From CAG-533 sp022779465 (GTDB lineage: Bacteria > Bacillota_I > Bacilli_A > RF39 > UBA660), in NCBI GenBank assembly GCA_022779465.1, contig JALFTB010000030.1:1-48960 (forward strand): a stretch of 48,960 nt of DNA. The letters are read 5' to 3'. Shown in pieces: positions 15,384 to 24,436 of this stretch. A program made the translations under genes and the position numbers. The notes beneath the pieces are model-generated. The model searched no databases and was not told the DNA's origin. It was given only the letters and a program-made list of their open reading frames with translations. Numbering within the stretch: the first letter of the stretch is position 1; each line of letters begins with the position of its first letter.

Positions 15384-17815
15384 TGATTAGATTAGAACAT
15401 GTTAATAAGTATTTTAATAAGGGTAAAAAGAATGAAATACATGTTATTAATGATTTAAATTTAAAGCTTAATAATAATGGTCTTGTTTGTTTATTAGGTC
15501 CTTCTGGATGTGGTAAAACTACAATTTTAAATGCAGTTGGTGGTTTAGATAAAGTACGTAATGGAAAAATATATATTGATGATGAACGTATTACTAAAAG
15601 AAGTATTAAAAAGATAGATAAGATTAGAAATTTAAAAGTAGGTTATATCTTTCAAGATTATAAGTTAATTGATAGTTTAAGCGTATTTGATAATGTAGCT
15701 TTAGTTCTTAAGATGATTGGAATTAAAGATAAAGATGAAATAAAGAAAAGAGTAGATTATGTTTTAGAAACTCTTAATATTTATAGATATCGTTATAGAC
15801 TTGCTTCAATGCTTAGTGGTGGTGAAAGACAAAGAGTTGCAATAGCTAGAGCAATTGTTAAAGATCCAGATATAATCTTAGCAGATGAACCAACTGGTAA
15901 TTTAGATTCTAAAAATACTTTAGAAATAATGAATATAATTAAATGTATATCTAAGAAAAGATTAGTTATTTTAGTTACTCATGAAGTTAATTTAGCTAAA
16001 TTTTATGCGGATAGAATAATTGAACTTGAAGATGGAAAAGTAATTAAAGATTATGAAAATGAAACTAAAGATTTCTTAGATTATAGATTAGAAAATAATA
16101 TTTATTTAAAAGATATAAAATATCATAATGATTTTAATGATAAGTTAAATAAGATTAGTGTTTACAATGATAATAATAATTTAGATATTACTTTAGTAGT
16201 TAAGAATGGAAATATTTATATTAAGAGTAATAGTAATGAGAAGATTGAAGTAATAGATAGTAATTCTAATGTTAATTTAATAGATGATCATTATAAGAAA
16301 ATTGATTATGATGAAGTTAGTAAGTATGAATTTAATTTTGATAAAGTTATTAATAATAATTATAAGAAGAAATATTCAAGTATTTATAATTTAAAAAGTA
16401 TGATTACTAGTGGATTTAAAAAGATAAGTAATTATTCACCAATTAAGAAGTTTTTACTTTTAGGTTATATGGCTGCTTCAATGTTTATTTTATTTAGTAT
16501 TTCCAGAATGGCTTCAGCTTTTGTAATTAATGATGAAGATTTTGTTAAGAGTAATAATAATTATGTTAGTGTTGCGGTAGGTAAGATTGATGAAAAGAAA
16601 TATAATGATATTTTAAGTGTACCTGGAATTAAATATGCAGTTATAGGTGATAGTTTAGTAGGTTTTAAAATTACTTATAATACTTTATTACAAAATTATG
16701 ATGTATCTGATTTATTAGTTGGTAGTATTTCAGGATTAAGTTTAATTAGTGATAAAGATTTAATTTATGGAGAAATGCCTAAAAATGATTATGAAGTTGT
16801 AGTTGATATAATGAGTGCTAAAACATTATTTGATTCAGAAAATCATGCTAAATCAGCTGGTTTATTAAGTGAAAAAGATTTAATTGGAATGAATATTAGT
16901 GTGGATAATGTTAAAGACTTTAAGATTGTTGGTATTACTGATTTAAAGAGTCCTAGTATTTATATAAAAGAAAATTTAATTGTTGATGTAGTTAATAATA
17001 CTAGTTATCAAGATAGTAGTGATGATTATTATTTTCCAGTAGCGGATAAAGATAGTAATTATGCTAATTATGAAACTTATGATTATACTTTAAAGAATGG
17101 AAGAGTTCCTTCTGGTGATTATGAAGTATTAGTTAATTATGATTTAAAAGATTTATATGAACTTAATAAAAATATTGATACTAAAATTAATGGTAAGAAG
17201 TTAAAAGTTGTTGGTTATTATGTAACTAAAAATAATGATAATAATATTTTGATTGTTAATAGTAAGATGATTACTTATACATTATTTGATAATAATTCAA
17301 CTATGACTTTAGCAACTGATAATAAAGATGAATTAGTAAGTAAATTACAAGAGAAAGATTATAATGCGATTAATAGTTATGATAAGAATAGAAATGATTA
17401 TATAAAAGAAAATAAGGCTAGTGTTAATAGTATTATTGTATTTACTTCAGTTATTTTAGCAATAAGTTTAATAGAGATTTATTTAATGATTAGATCTTCA
17501 TTCTTATCTAGAATTAAAGAAGTAGGTATTTATAGAGCTATTGGAGTTAAGAAAAGTGATATATATAAGATGTTTGCTTCAGAGATAATGGCAATTAATT
17601 TAACTGCTACTTTAGGGGGAATTATTTTAATGGGAGCCATTTTATATAATGTTTCTAAGATGAAAGTATTAGGTTCAATGGTGGTTTTAAATGGTACAAC
17701 TGTAGGTCTTGCTTTATTAATTAGTTTTGGATTTAATTTAATTATGGGACTTATTCCAGTATATAGAGTAGTTAGAAAAAGACCATCTGAGATTCTTGCT
17801 AGACATGATATATAA
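15383..17815 (+). CDS. ABC transporter, fused ATPase and FtsX-like permease (II)
   Basis: An 810-residue partner of the preceding gene. ATPase motifs: GPSGCGKTT (39-47), LSGGERQRVAIARA, LADEPTGNLD. An insertion of about 130 residues separates the ATPase from the first membrane helix (about 353-378), longer than in the partner. The C-terminal FtsX domain shows IKEVGIYRAIGVKKSDIY between its membrane helices. A terminator overlaps the stop codon, so this ends a two-gene operon. Fused ATPase-permease pairs of this kind are common near lantibiotic or peptide-resistance functions, but no regulator or peptide gene is adjacent. Confidence 0.85.
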   Translation: MIRLEHVNKYFNKGKKNEIHVINDLNLKLNNNGLVCLLGPSGCGKTTILNAVGGLDKVRNGKIYIDDERITKRSIKKIDKIRNLKVGYIFQDYKLIDSLSVFDNVALVLKMIGIKDKDEIKKRVDYVLETLNIYRYRYRLASMLSGGERQRVAIARAIVKDPDIILADEPTGNLDSKNTLEIMNIIKCISKKRLVILVTHEVNLAKFYADRIIELEDGKVIKDYENETKDFLDYRLENNIYLKDIKYHNDFNDKLNKISVYNDNNNLDITLVVKNGNIYIKSNSNEKIEVIDSNSNVNLIDDHYKKIDYDEVSKYEFNFDKVINNNYKKKYSSIYNLKSMITSGFKKISNYSPIKKFLLLGYMAASMFILFSISRMASAFVINDEDFVKSNNNYVSVAVGKIDEKKYNDILSVPGIKYAVIGDSLVGFKITYNTLLQNYDVSDLLVGSISGLSLISDKDLIYGEMPKNDYEVVVDIMSAKTLFDSENHAKSAGLLSEKDLIGMNISVDNVKDFKIVGITDLKSPSIYIKENLIVDVVNNTSYQDSSDDYYFPVADKDSNYANYETYDYTLKNGRVPSGDYEVLVNYDLKDLYELNKNIDTKINGKKLKVVGYYVTKNNDNNILIVNSKMITYTLFDNNSTMTLATDNKDELVSKLQEKDYNAINSYDKNRNDYIKENKASVNSIIVFTSVILAISLIEIYLMIRSSFLSRIKEVGIYRAIGVKKSDIYKMFASEIMAINLTATLGGIILMGAILYNVSKMKVLGSMVVLNGTTVGLALLISFGFNLIMGLIPVYRVVRKRPSEILARHDI

Positions 17816-17838
17816 GAAGAATTTGATTCTTCTTTTTT
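17815..17838 (+). terminator. terminator overlapping the ABC gene stop
   Basis: Stem AGAAGAAT (17815-17822), loop TTG, ATTCTTCT (17826-17833), then a T run. The last base of the stop codon is the first base of the stem. Confidence 0.8.
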
Positions 17839-17868
17839 GTTTTGTTTGAATTAAAGTTATAAGTGTTA

Positions 17869-17885
17869 TATAATTATTATGGTGA
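17869..17885 (+). promoter_or_regulatory. ftsK promoter -10 and Shine-Dalgarno
   Basis: TATAAT at 17869-17874, six-base gap, GGTGA at 17881-17885, ATG at 17895. Confidence 0.6.
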
Positions 17886-17894
17886 AGTAAAGAT

Positions 17895-20123
17895 ATGGCA
17901 AAAAAGAAGAAACGTAAAAGTGAAAGTTCTAGTAAAGTTAAATTTTCATCTGAACTTACTGGTTTAATATTTGTTCTTATTAGTGTAATTGGAATTGGAG
18001 CTTTTGGTCCAGTTGGACATTTTATTAAATCTTTTGCAATTTTCTTAATGGGTAATTATTGGGCTATTGCAATATTATTATTTATGATTTTAGGTTTATA
18101 TATGATTGTTAAACGTGATTTACCGAAGTTTTTTAGTAGTAGGTTAATTGGGTTATATTTTTTACTGATAGCTTTACTTGCGTTTAGTCATATTGAATAT
18201 ATTAATGATAGTGTTGTTATTAAAGATAAAAGTATTTTTGAGAATACTTTTAATAATTTAATGAATACTTTTAGTGATGAAAACTTTATTAATTTAAGTA
18301 ATACTGGTGGTGGTATTATTGGGGTTTTCTTTGCTTGGGGACTTGTTAATTTATTTGATTTAAATGGTACTTATATTGTTTTAGGGGTTTTAGGTATATT
18401 TGGAGTTGTAATGGCTTTAAATGTATCTTTAGCTGATATTATTAAGAAGATATTTGGTGGTATTAAGAGATTTAATAAGGGTCTTGGTGAAAGTAGAATC
18501 TTTAAAGCTAGTGAGTCTGATGATGACGATGAAGAAGATGAGGAAGAGGAAGAAGATTCTAGAGAGTTAAAAGATGATAAAAAGGTTATTATTACTAGTA
18601 GTGAAGACTTAAAGAATTATCATAACGAAGAACCTAGAGAAGAGACTGCTCCAGTAGTTATTGAAAACTCTACTAATGGAGAATATCGTTTACCTAGTAT
18701 TGATATTTTAAATCCTCCTAAGAAACAGGGAAGAACTAATACAACTGAATTCTTAAATACTAATCGTCTTGCTTTAGAAAGAGTTTTAGCTGATTTCCAA
18801 ATTACAGGTAAAGTTGTAGAAATTCATGAAGGGCCGGCTGTTACTCAGTTTGAGGTAGAAATTAAAGCTGGTACTAAGGTTAGTAGAATAACAAGTATTA
18901 GTAAAGAGATTGCTTTAGCTTTAGCAGCTAAGGATGTTAGAATTGAAGCTCCTATTCCAGGTAAGAGTACTGTAGGTATTGAAATTCCTAATAAGAATAT
19001 TGCTTCAGTACCAATTAGAGATGTTTTAGGTAGTGTACCTAAGAGTATGGCTGATGCGAAGATATTAGTTGCTTTAGGTAAAGATTTAATGGGTAGAACT
19101 TGTTGTGCTGATTTATCTAAGATGCCACATTTATTAGTTGCTGGTTCAACTGGTTCTGGTAAATCTGTATGTATTAATAGTTTTATTGCATCTATTTTAA
19201 TGAGAATGAAACCGGATGAGATAAAGTTAGTTTTAGTTGATCCAAAGAAGGTAGAGTTATCTAATTATAATGGTATTCCTCATTTATTATGTCCAGTTGT
19301 TAGTGATCCTAAGAAAGCTAATATTGCTTTACAAAAGATTGTAGCTGAGATGGAAAGAAGATATGATGTCTTTAGTGAAGCTAATGTTAAGAATATTACT
19401 GGTTATAATGAAATGATTGAAAAAAATAATAAGAAAAATGATACTAGTGTTCCTAAGATGCCTTATATTTTAGTTATTATTGATGAGCTTGCTGATTTAA
19501 TGCTTGTTGCAGCTAAAGAAGTAGAAGATTCAATTATGAGAATTACTCAAATGGCAAGAGCAGCTGGTATTCATTTAATTGTTGCAACACAAAGACCTTC
19601 AACTGATGTTATTACTGGTGTTGTTAAAGCTAATATTCCATCAAGAATTAGTTTTGCTGTAGCGTCTTCAATCGATTCAAGAACGATTTTAGATATGGGT
19701 GGAGCTGAAAAATTACTTGGTAAAGGTGATATGCTTTATAAACCAATGGGTGATAATACACCAGTTAGAATTCAAGGTACATTTATAAGTGATGAAGAAA
19801 CTCAAAGATTAATAGATTATGTATGTAAAGAACAAGTAGCTAAGTATGATAACTCAATTACAGAAGCACCAGATAACCATATGTCAGGAGCAGGAAGCCC
19901 TAAAGAAGAATATGATGATCCACTTTATAATGAGATTGTAGATTTTGCAATCCAAAGTGGTAAAATTAGTGCTTCATTATTGCAAAGAAGATTTAGATTG
20001 GGTTATAATAGAGCTGCAAGAATAGTTGATTTATTAGAAGAAAGAGGCATTATCGGTCCTCAAAATGGTTCTAAACCAAGGGAAGTTTTGGTTAAATTAG
20101 AACAAGATAGTTCTAATGAATAG
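17895..20123 (+). CDS. ftsK: DNA translocase FtsK/SpoIIIE
   Basis: Septal DNA pump of 742 residues that clears chromosomes from the division plane. A basic N-terminus (MAKKKKRKS) leads into four or so membrane segments up to about residue 185. A strongly acidic linker follows (about 205-220). The RecA-like motor has Walker A GSTGSGKS (about 416-423) and Walker B VIIDELADLM, followed by MARAAGIHLIVATQRPS. The C-terminal winged-helix gamma domain (SASLLQRRFRLGYNRAARI) recognises orientation sequences. Whether it serves vegetative division or a lost sporulation role cannot be told. It has its own promoter and a small gene follows 16 bases later. Confidence 0.95.
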   Translation: MAKKKKRKSESSSKVKFSSELTGLIFVLISVIGIGAFGPVGHFIKSFAIFLMGNYWAIAILLFMILGLYMIVKRDLPKFFSSRLIGLYFLLIALLAFSHIEYINDSVVIKDKSIFENTFNNLMNTFSDENFINLSNTGGGIIGVFFAWGLVNLFDLNGTYIVLGVLGIFGVVMALNVSLADIIKKIFGGIKRFNKGLGESRIFKASESDDDDEEDEEEEEDSRELKDDKKVIITSSEDLKNYHNEEPREETAPVVIENSTNGEYRLPSIDILNPPKKQGRTNTTEFLNTNRLALERVLADFQITGKVVEIHEGPAVTQFEVEIKAGTKVSRITSISKEIALALAAKDVRIEAPIPGKSTVGIEIPNKNIASVPIRDVLGSVPKSMADAKILVALGKDLMGRTCCADLSKMPHLLVAGSTGSGKSVCINSFIASILMRMKPDEIKLVLVDPKKVELSNYNGIPHLLCPVVSDPKKANIALQKIVAEMERRYDVFSEANVKNITGYNEMIEKNNKKNDTSVPKMPYILVIIDELADLMLVAAKEVEDSIMRITQMARAAGIHLIVATQRPSTDVITGVVKANIPSRISFAVASSIDSRTILDMGGAEKLLGKGDMLYKPMGDNTPVRIQGTFISDEETQRLIDYVCKEQVAKYDNSITEAPDNHMSGAGSPKEEYDDPLYNEIVDFAIQSGKISASLLQRRFRLGYNRAARIVDLLEERGIIGPQNGSKPREVLVKLEQDSSNE

Positions 20124-20139
20124 ATGGGAAGGAGAAAAT

Positions 20140-20355
20140 ATGGAAGAAAATGTTTATAAAGAAGTTTTTGAAAGAACTTTAAGAGCAGAAGATGTTGATT
20201 ATAAAATAGCTGCTGTACTTGAAAGTCATCCTGAAAGTTTAGGATGGGTTCATGGAGAACCAAGAGTAGAAAACTTAGGTAATGGTATGGTTAAATTATC
20301 AATACCACTTGCTAAATATCCAGTTAAAGAAGAAGACAAAAGAATGGGAATGTAA
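20140..20355 (+). CDS. small conserved-looking protein of unknown function
   Basis: A 71-residue soluble protein starting MEENVYKEVFERTLRAEDV; I do not recognise it. It has no membrane segment and no cysteines, and contains GWVHGEPRVENLGNG in its centre. The AAGGAG at 20129-20134 fits ATG 20140 better than the in-frame ATG at 20116. It is probably cotranscribed with ftsK. The terminator stem begins within its last codons. Confidence 0.65.
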   Translation: MEENVYKEVFERTLRAEDVDYKIAAVLESHPESLGWVHGEPRVENLGNGMVKLSIPLAKYPVKEEDKRMGM

Positions 20356-20366
20356 CCATTCTTTTA
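20341..20366 (+). terminator. terminator over the end of the small gene
   Basis: Stem AGAATGG (20341-20347), loop containing the TAA stop (20353-20355), CCATTCT (20356-20362), then TTTATTTT. Confidence 0.8.
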
Positions 20367-20372
20367 TTTTAC

Positions 20373-20402
20373 TTGATATTTTAATACTATATTTGGTATA
20401 AT
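20373..20402 (+). promoter_or_regulatory. promoter of the two-gene unknown operon
   Basis: TTGATA (20373-20378), 18-base spacer, extended -10 TGGTATAAT with TATAAT at 20397-20402. Unlike its neighbours it has a leader of about 24 bases ending in AAGGAGG before the ATG at 20433. Confidence 0.7.
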
Positions 20403-20432
20403 AACAATCACAAAACAAGGAGGCTTTTATAT

Positions 20433-20819
20433 ATGACAATAGAAAAGAAATCTATAGTCTGTGAAAGAGATGAAATAGCTAAAAAAGCTAATTTATTTCT
20501 AGAAGTTATGAGTAAAGATGAAAACTCAATTCAATATGAAATTAAAAGTAGAGAAAATAATCAAGTAGAATTAGATTTTGAAGTATTAGATTTTGATAGA
20601 AATGTAGATACTTATAAATTAGTAAAAGTATTACAAGTACAAATCGTTACTTTAGATTATGTTAATGTAGTTTTATCATTACAAAAAATGTATCCAGTAA
20701 ATGAAGGATATCGTATCTCAGTAGTTGCAAGAGTACCTCATGATATATTTACTTCGGATATTATAGTTAATGTTTATAGTGGTCCAACATTAAAGAAAAA
20801 AAGAAAAGTGGAGTTATAG
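20433..20819 (+). CDS. hypothetical protein, 128 residues
   Basis: Not recognised. It is a soluble, charged protein (MTIEKKSIVCERDEIAKKAN at the start) that appears to alternate strands and helices, with a basic end (KKKRKVEL). No signal peptide or membrane helix is visible. A strong AAGGAGG and a well-formed promoter suggest solid expression. The next gene starts two bases after its stop. Confidence 0.65.
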   Translation: MTIEKKSIVCERDEIAKKANLFLEVMSKDENSIQYEIKSRENNQVELDFEVLDFDRNVDTYKLVKVLQVQIVTLDYVNVVLSLQKMYPVNEGYRISVVARVPHDIFTSDIIVNVYSGPTLKKKRKVEL

Positions 20820-20820
20820 A

Positions 20821-21210
20821 ATGGAAAAAGTAAAATTTTTAATATCTGGTAAGGGTATGAATTTACAAGATAAATTAAATGGTGTTATTAATACATTTAG
20901 AGATAATGATAGAGATGTTGATTATAAAGTTTTAGGAATGGATGATCAAAATAATATAGTTGTTGAAGTAAGTGTAGCATCATACTTAGAAGATGACGTA
21001 AGACCAGTAGAAGTAATGTATAATAATGCAATAATAGATGTACCTATTGGTAAAGAAGCAGCTTGTACTAGTTATTTAATAAGTGAATATGAACCTTTGG
21101 GAGTAAGTGTAGTACTTAATCATGCTCAAGAAATATCTGAATCTAGTGAAGAATTATTTTATAGCTTTTATATGAAGCGAAGAGTTAAGAATAAAACTAA
21201 TGAATTTTAG
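20821..21210 (+). CDS. hypothetical protein, 129 residues
   Basis: Not recognised. A soluble acidic protein starting MEKVKFLISGKGMNLQDKL; the part up to about residue 45 could be a ribosome-associated or regulatory-type fold, but this is only an impression. Its length matches the previous gene almost exactly, yet I see no clear sequence similarity between the two. The stop codon lies in the 3' arm of the operon terminator. Confidence 0.65.
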   Translation: MEKVKFLISGKGMNLQDKLNGVINTFRDNDRDVDYKVLGMDDQNNIVVEVSVASYLEDDVRPVEVMYNNAIIDVPIGKEAACTSYLISEYEPLGVSVVLNHAQEISESSEELFYSFYMKRRVKNKTNEF

Positions 21211-21222
21211 TTTTATTTTTTT
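21193..21222 (+). terminator. terminator over the end of the unknown operon
   Basis: Stem AAAACTAA (21193-21200), loop, TTAGTTTT (21207-21214), then A and seven T. The TAG stop (21208-21210) is in the 3' arm. Confidence 0.8.
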
Positions 21223-21234
21223 GAGAAAAAATGA

Positions 21235-21251
21235 TAAAATAACTTTGGTGA
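21235..21251 (+). promoter_or_regulatory. suf operon promoter -10 and Shine-Dalgarno
   Basis: TAAAAT at 21235-21240, six-base gap, GGTGA at 21247-21251, ATG at 21257. No clear -35. Confidence 0.5.
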
Positions 21252-21256
21252 TTTTT

Positions 21257-22021
21257 ATGTTAAAAATTAAAGATTTAACTGTTGAAGTTGATAAAAAAAC
21301 AATATTAAAAGATTTTAATTTAGATATGAAGATAAATGAAGTACATGCCATAATGGGACCTAATGGAATTGGTAAAAGTACAATATGTAAAACAATTATG
21401 GGAGATCCTAATTATGTAGTTACTTCCGGAAGTATTACTTTTAACTCTAAAGATTTACTTAAAATGAATGTAACAGAAAGAGCAAGAGAAGGAATATTTT
21501 TACTTTCACAAAATCCAATTGAAATACCAGGAGTAAGTAATGCGGAAATGCTTAGAATGACATTAAATGAAATAAGTGGAAGCAATGTATCAATATTTGA
21601 ATTTAATAAAAAAATGGAACAAATATGTAAAATGTTAGATATACCTAAAAGTTTTATTCATAGAGGAATAAATGAGGGTATGAGTGGTGGAGAAAGAAAG
21701 AAAAATGAACTTTTACATATGTGGATGCTTGAACCTAAATTTATTATATTAGATGAATTAGATAGTGGATTAGATGTAGATTCAATAAAAATAGTTTGTC
21801 AGAATATAAATGAATATAAAAAAGAACATGATTGTTTAATTTTACTTATAACTCATCATGCAGAATTAATAAACTTATTAAATGTTACAGATGTTCATAT
21901 TATAGCTGATGGTAAAATAGTTAAGTCAGGAGATATGAATTTAGCATATGATATAGAAAAAAACGGTTATAAAGAAATAACTGGGACAAATAAAGTAAGT
22001 GATAATAAAAATGAAGAATAA
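21257..22021 (+). CDS. sufC: Fe-S cluster assembly ATPase SufC
   Basis: Cytoplasmic ABC-type ATPase of 254 residues that powers the SUF scaffold. P-loop GPNGIGKST (34-42), signature MSGGERKKNEL, Walker B IILDELDSGLD, and a final switch histidine in LLITHHAE. The signature and DELDSGLD are diagnostic of SufC among ABC proteins. The frame extends to 21200, but the extra residues lie over the upstream terminator and promoter. The 3' end overlaps the scaffold gene by 11 bases. Confidence 0.95.
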   Translation: MLKIKDLTVEVDKKTILKDFNLDMKINEVHAIMGPNGIGKSTICKTIMGDPNYVVTSGSITFNSKDLLKMNVTERAREGIFLLSQNPIEIPGVSNAEMLRMTLNEISGSNVSIFEFNKKMEQICKMLDIPKSFIHRGINEGMSGGERKKNELLHMWMLEPKFIILDELDSGLDVDSIKIVCQNINEYKKEHDCLILLITHHAELINLLNVTDVHIIADGKIVKSGDMNLAYDIEKNGYKEITGTNKVSDNKNEE

Positions 22022-22679
22022 TATATTAGTAGATAATATTAGTCTTTTTGATGAGATATTATCATTAGAAGATAAAAATATAAGTAAAATAGAAGTTAAT
22101 GGAAAGTGTAAGTTAAATATATTTGATTTAGATATAGATAAATTAAATATTATAGTTAATGATGATTCATCTTTAGATATTAATTATTTTAATAATATAA
22201 ATAATAGGGAATGTTTAATAGATATTGAAGTTAAAAATAGAAGTAAATGTATATTAAATTATAGTTATATAAGTAAAGATAAATATAATTTAAAGATTAA
22301 GACAGACTTTTTAGGAGAAGAAGCTAGTATATTAATTAATGTTAGTGCTTTAAATGATGGGGGAAATACTAATATAGATGTAGATGGTTATGTTAAAACA
22401 GAGAGAATAAATAACTATTTAGATGAAAATATTAGAATAATTAATATTAATGGAGGTATGGCTAGTGGTAAACCTAATATGTTTATAGATACATCTTTGA
22501 TAGTAGCTAATCATAATACAGTTATTGGTAATATTAATAAAGATGAATTATTTTATTTAATGAGTAAAGGTTTAAGTAAAGATAAAGCTATTAAACTTAT
22601 ATGTGATGGTTTTATAGTTAAGACTATTTCTGATAAAGAGATGATTGTTAAAATAAAAGAATATTTAAATGGGAGGTGA
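22011..22679 (+). CDS. short SufB/SufD-family scaffold protein
   Basis: Only 222 residues against about 430-470 for SufB or SufD. The C-terminal part is clearly of the family: PNMFIDTSLIVANHNTVIGN followed by INKDELFYLMSKGLSKDKA and GFI. The histidine in ANHNT aligns with the conserved SHGAT/EHEAT position. The N-terminal helical domain and much of the beta-helix are missing. It is intact, with no frameshift seen, and has codon use like its neighbours. As the only scaffold gene in this operon it probably forms the SufC partner by itself. It could instead be a shortened SufD working with a SufB encoded elsewhere. Confidence 0.8.
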   Translation: MKNNILVDNISLFDEILSLEDKNISKIEVNGKCKLNIFDLDIDKLNIIVNDDSSLDINYFNNINNRECLIDIEVKNRSKCILNYSYISKDKYNLKIKTDFLGEEASILINVSALNDGGNTNIDVDGYVKTERINNYLDENIRIININGGMASGKPNMFIDTSLIVANHNTVIGNINKDELFYLMSKGLSKDKAIKLICDGFIVKTISDKEMIVKIKEYLNGR

Positions 22680-22685
22680 TTTTTA

Positions 22686-23879
22686 ATGCATAGAGATGAT
22701 TTTCCTATGATTAAGGATGATTTAATTTATTTAGATAATGGAGCTACTACTTTTAAGCCTAAATGTGTATTAGAGGCAATGAATGATTATTATGAAAATT
22801 ATAGTGCTAATGCTCATAGAGGTGATTATTCTATTAGTTATAAAGTAGATGTTGCTTATGAAAATGCAAGAGTAAAAGTTGCAAAATTTATTAATGCTGA
22901 AATAGATGAAGTAGTATTTACTTCAGGTGCTACGGAAAGTTTAAATGTTATTGCTACTGGTTTCTTTAGTAATTTACTTGAAGAGGGAGATGAAATTATT
23001 ATTAGTGATGCAGAACATGCTAGTAATGTACTTCCTTGGTTTAGACTTGCTAATAAATTAGGAGCAGTTATTAAATATGTTCCGTTAGATGCTAATTTAC
23101 ATGTTACTTTAGAAAATATTAAATCAATAGTTACTCCTAGAAGTAAAGTTATTTCTTTAGCTGGTATTACTAATGTAGTAGGAGATGTGAGACCTATTAA
23201 AGAAATATGTAAATTTGCTCATCAAAATAATATGTTTGTGGTTTGCGATGGAGCTCAAAGTGTACCTCATACTAAAACTGATGTTAAAGATTTAGATGTA
23301 GACTTTTTAGCTTTTTCAGGACATAAGATGTGTGGACCAACTGGTGTTGGAGTTTTATATGGTAAGAAAGAATTATTAGAGTCAGTTGAACCTTTATCTT
23401 TAGGGGGAGGTATGAATGAATCTTTTGATTCAGAAAAAGAAATATATTTAAAAGACTTACCTCAAAGATTAGAAGCTGGTACTCCTAATATAGCTGGAGT
23501 TATTGGACTTGGAGCAGCCGTAGATTATTTAGATAAGATTGGTATGGATACTATTAGTATTTATGAACAAAAGTTAAAGAAATATATGATGGATAAATTA
23601 GAAAAGATTCCATATATTCAAATTGTTAATGAAGAAGCTGATAGTGGAATTGTGGCTTTTAATGTAGAGGGTATTTTTAGCCAAGATGTGGCTTATTATT
23701 TAAATAAGTATAATATATGTGTAAGAGCTGGTAATCATTGTGCTAAGATACTTAAAAAAGCTATTGGAGTTAAAAATACAATAAGGGTAAGTTTATATTT
23801 TTATAATACTAAAGAAGAAATAGATGCTTTAGTAGAATTATTAAGTGATAAAGATAAAATAATGAAAGAAATGATATAA
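22686..23879 (+). CDS. sufS: cysteine desulfurase SufS
   Basis: PLP-dependent group II cysteine desulfurase of 397 residues supplying sulfur for Fe-S clusters. The PLP lysine is K214 (FSGHKMCGPTGVG), D188 contacts the cofactor ring, and the persulfide cysteine is C352 (RAGNHCAK). SD GGGAGGTGA. Sulfur passes to SufU, encoded one overlapping base downstream. Confidence 0.95.
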   Translation: MHRDDFPMIKDDLIYLDNGATTFKPKCVLEAMNDYYENYSANAHRGDYSISYKVDVAYENARVKVAKFINAEIDEVVFTSGATESLNVIATGFFSNLLEEGDEIIISDAEHASNVLPWFRLANKLGAVIKYVPLDANLHVTLENIKSIVTPRSKVISLAGITNVVGDVRPIKEICKFAHQNNMFVVCDGAQSVPHTKTDVKDLDVDFLAFSGHKMCGPTGVGVLYGKKELLESVEPLSLGGGMNESFDSEKEIYLKDLPQRLEAGTPNIAGVIGLGAAVDYLDKIGMDTISIYEQKLKKYMMDKLEKIPYIQIVNEEADSGIVAFNVEGIFSQDVAYYLNKYNICVRAGNHCAKILKKAIGVKNTIRVSLYFYNTKEEIDALVELLSDKDKIMKEMI

Positions 23880-24289
23880 TGGATCCAAATTTAAGAAGAG
23901 AAATAATTTTAGATAATTATACAAATCCTTTTCATAAAGAAACTAAAGGTAGTGATTTTAAATACGCTAATGCTAATAATGTTTCTTGCATAGATAATAT
24001 TAATATATTTGTTAAATTAGATGGAGATAAAATAGTAGATGCTTATTTTGATGGGGAAGCATGTGCAATATCAACAGCTAGTACAAGTATAATGATAAAG
24101 AAAATTATTGGAATGACTTTAGAAGAAGCTAGAACATTTACAGAAAACTTTGAAAATATGGTAAATGAAAAAGAATATGATGAAGAAGAATTAGGTGAAG
24201 CACTTGCTTTTGATGAAATATATAAACAAGAAAGCAGAAAAACATGTGCAACACTACCATATAAAGGTTTAATTAAAATTATTAATTAG
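23879..24289 (+). CDS. sufU: sulfur relay protein SufU
   Basis: A 136-residue zinc-dependent sulfurtransferase of the IscU fold. Zinc ligands are visible as C37, D39, C62 (GEACAISTAS) and C123 (KTCATLP). It accepts sulfur from SufS. The start codon overlaps the sufS stop (TAATG). In most Firmicutes sufB follows; here a terminator follows. Confidence 0.93.
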   Translation: MDPNLRREIILDNYTNPFHKETKGSDFKYANANNVSCIDNINIFVKLDGDKIVDAYFDGEACAISTASTSIMIKKIIGMTLEEARTFTENFENMVNEKEYDEEELGEALAFDEIYKQESRKTCATLPYKGLIKIIN

Positions 24290-24308
24290 GACTAAAAAGT
24301 CCTTTTTT
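24288..24308 (+). terminator. suf operon terminator
   Basis: Stem AGGACT (24288-24293), loop AAAA, AGTCCT (24298-24303), T run. It overlaps the sufU stop by two bases. Confidence 0.85.
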
Positions 24309-24314
24309 ATTTGA

Positions 24315-24344
24315 TTGAAAAGGTTAGCAGATAATTAATATAAT
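24315..24344 (+). promoter_or_regulatory. promoter of a possible small RNA
   Basis: TTGAAA (24315-24320), 18-base spacer, TATAAT (24339-24344). No ORF follows before the terminator at 24393-24430. Confidence 0.5.
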
Positions 24345-24350
24345 ATTTGC

Positions 24351-24430
24351 TACATAATAATTATTGTTGCATCCAAAACTACCAAGTTGGCTACTTTAGT
24401 TTATTACTACAAACTTAAAGTTATCTTTTT
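24351..24430 (+). ncRNA. candidate small RNA of about 80 nt
   Basis: The predicted start about seven bases after TATAAT is near 24351. The transcript would end at a stem formed by 24393-24402 (ACTTTAGTTT) and 24411-24421 (AAACTTAAAGT), with one bulged base, followed by TATCTTTTT. A second small hairpin (CCAA...TTGG, 24373-24390) lies between. It encodes no protein with a ribosome binding site. It could instead be an attenuated leader for uppS, although uppS has its own promoter downstream. Confidence 0.4.
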
Positions 24431-24436
24431 AATTGT

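Noticed and set aside
24290..24350. sufB hidden or truncated downstream of sufU
   Set aside because: The region holds a terminator and a promoter and no SufB-like frame in any reading.
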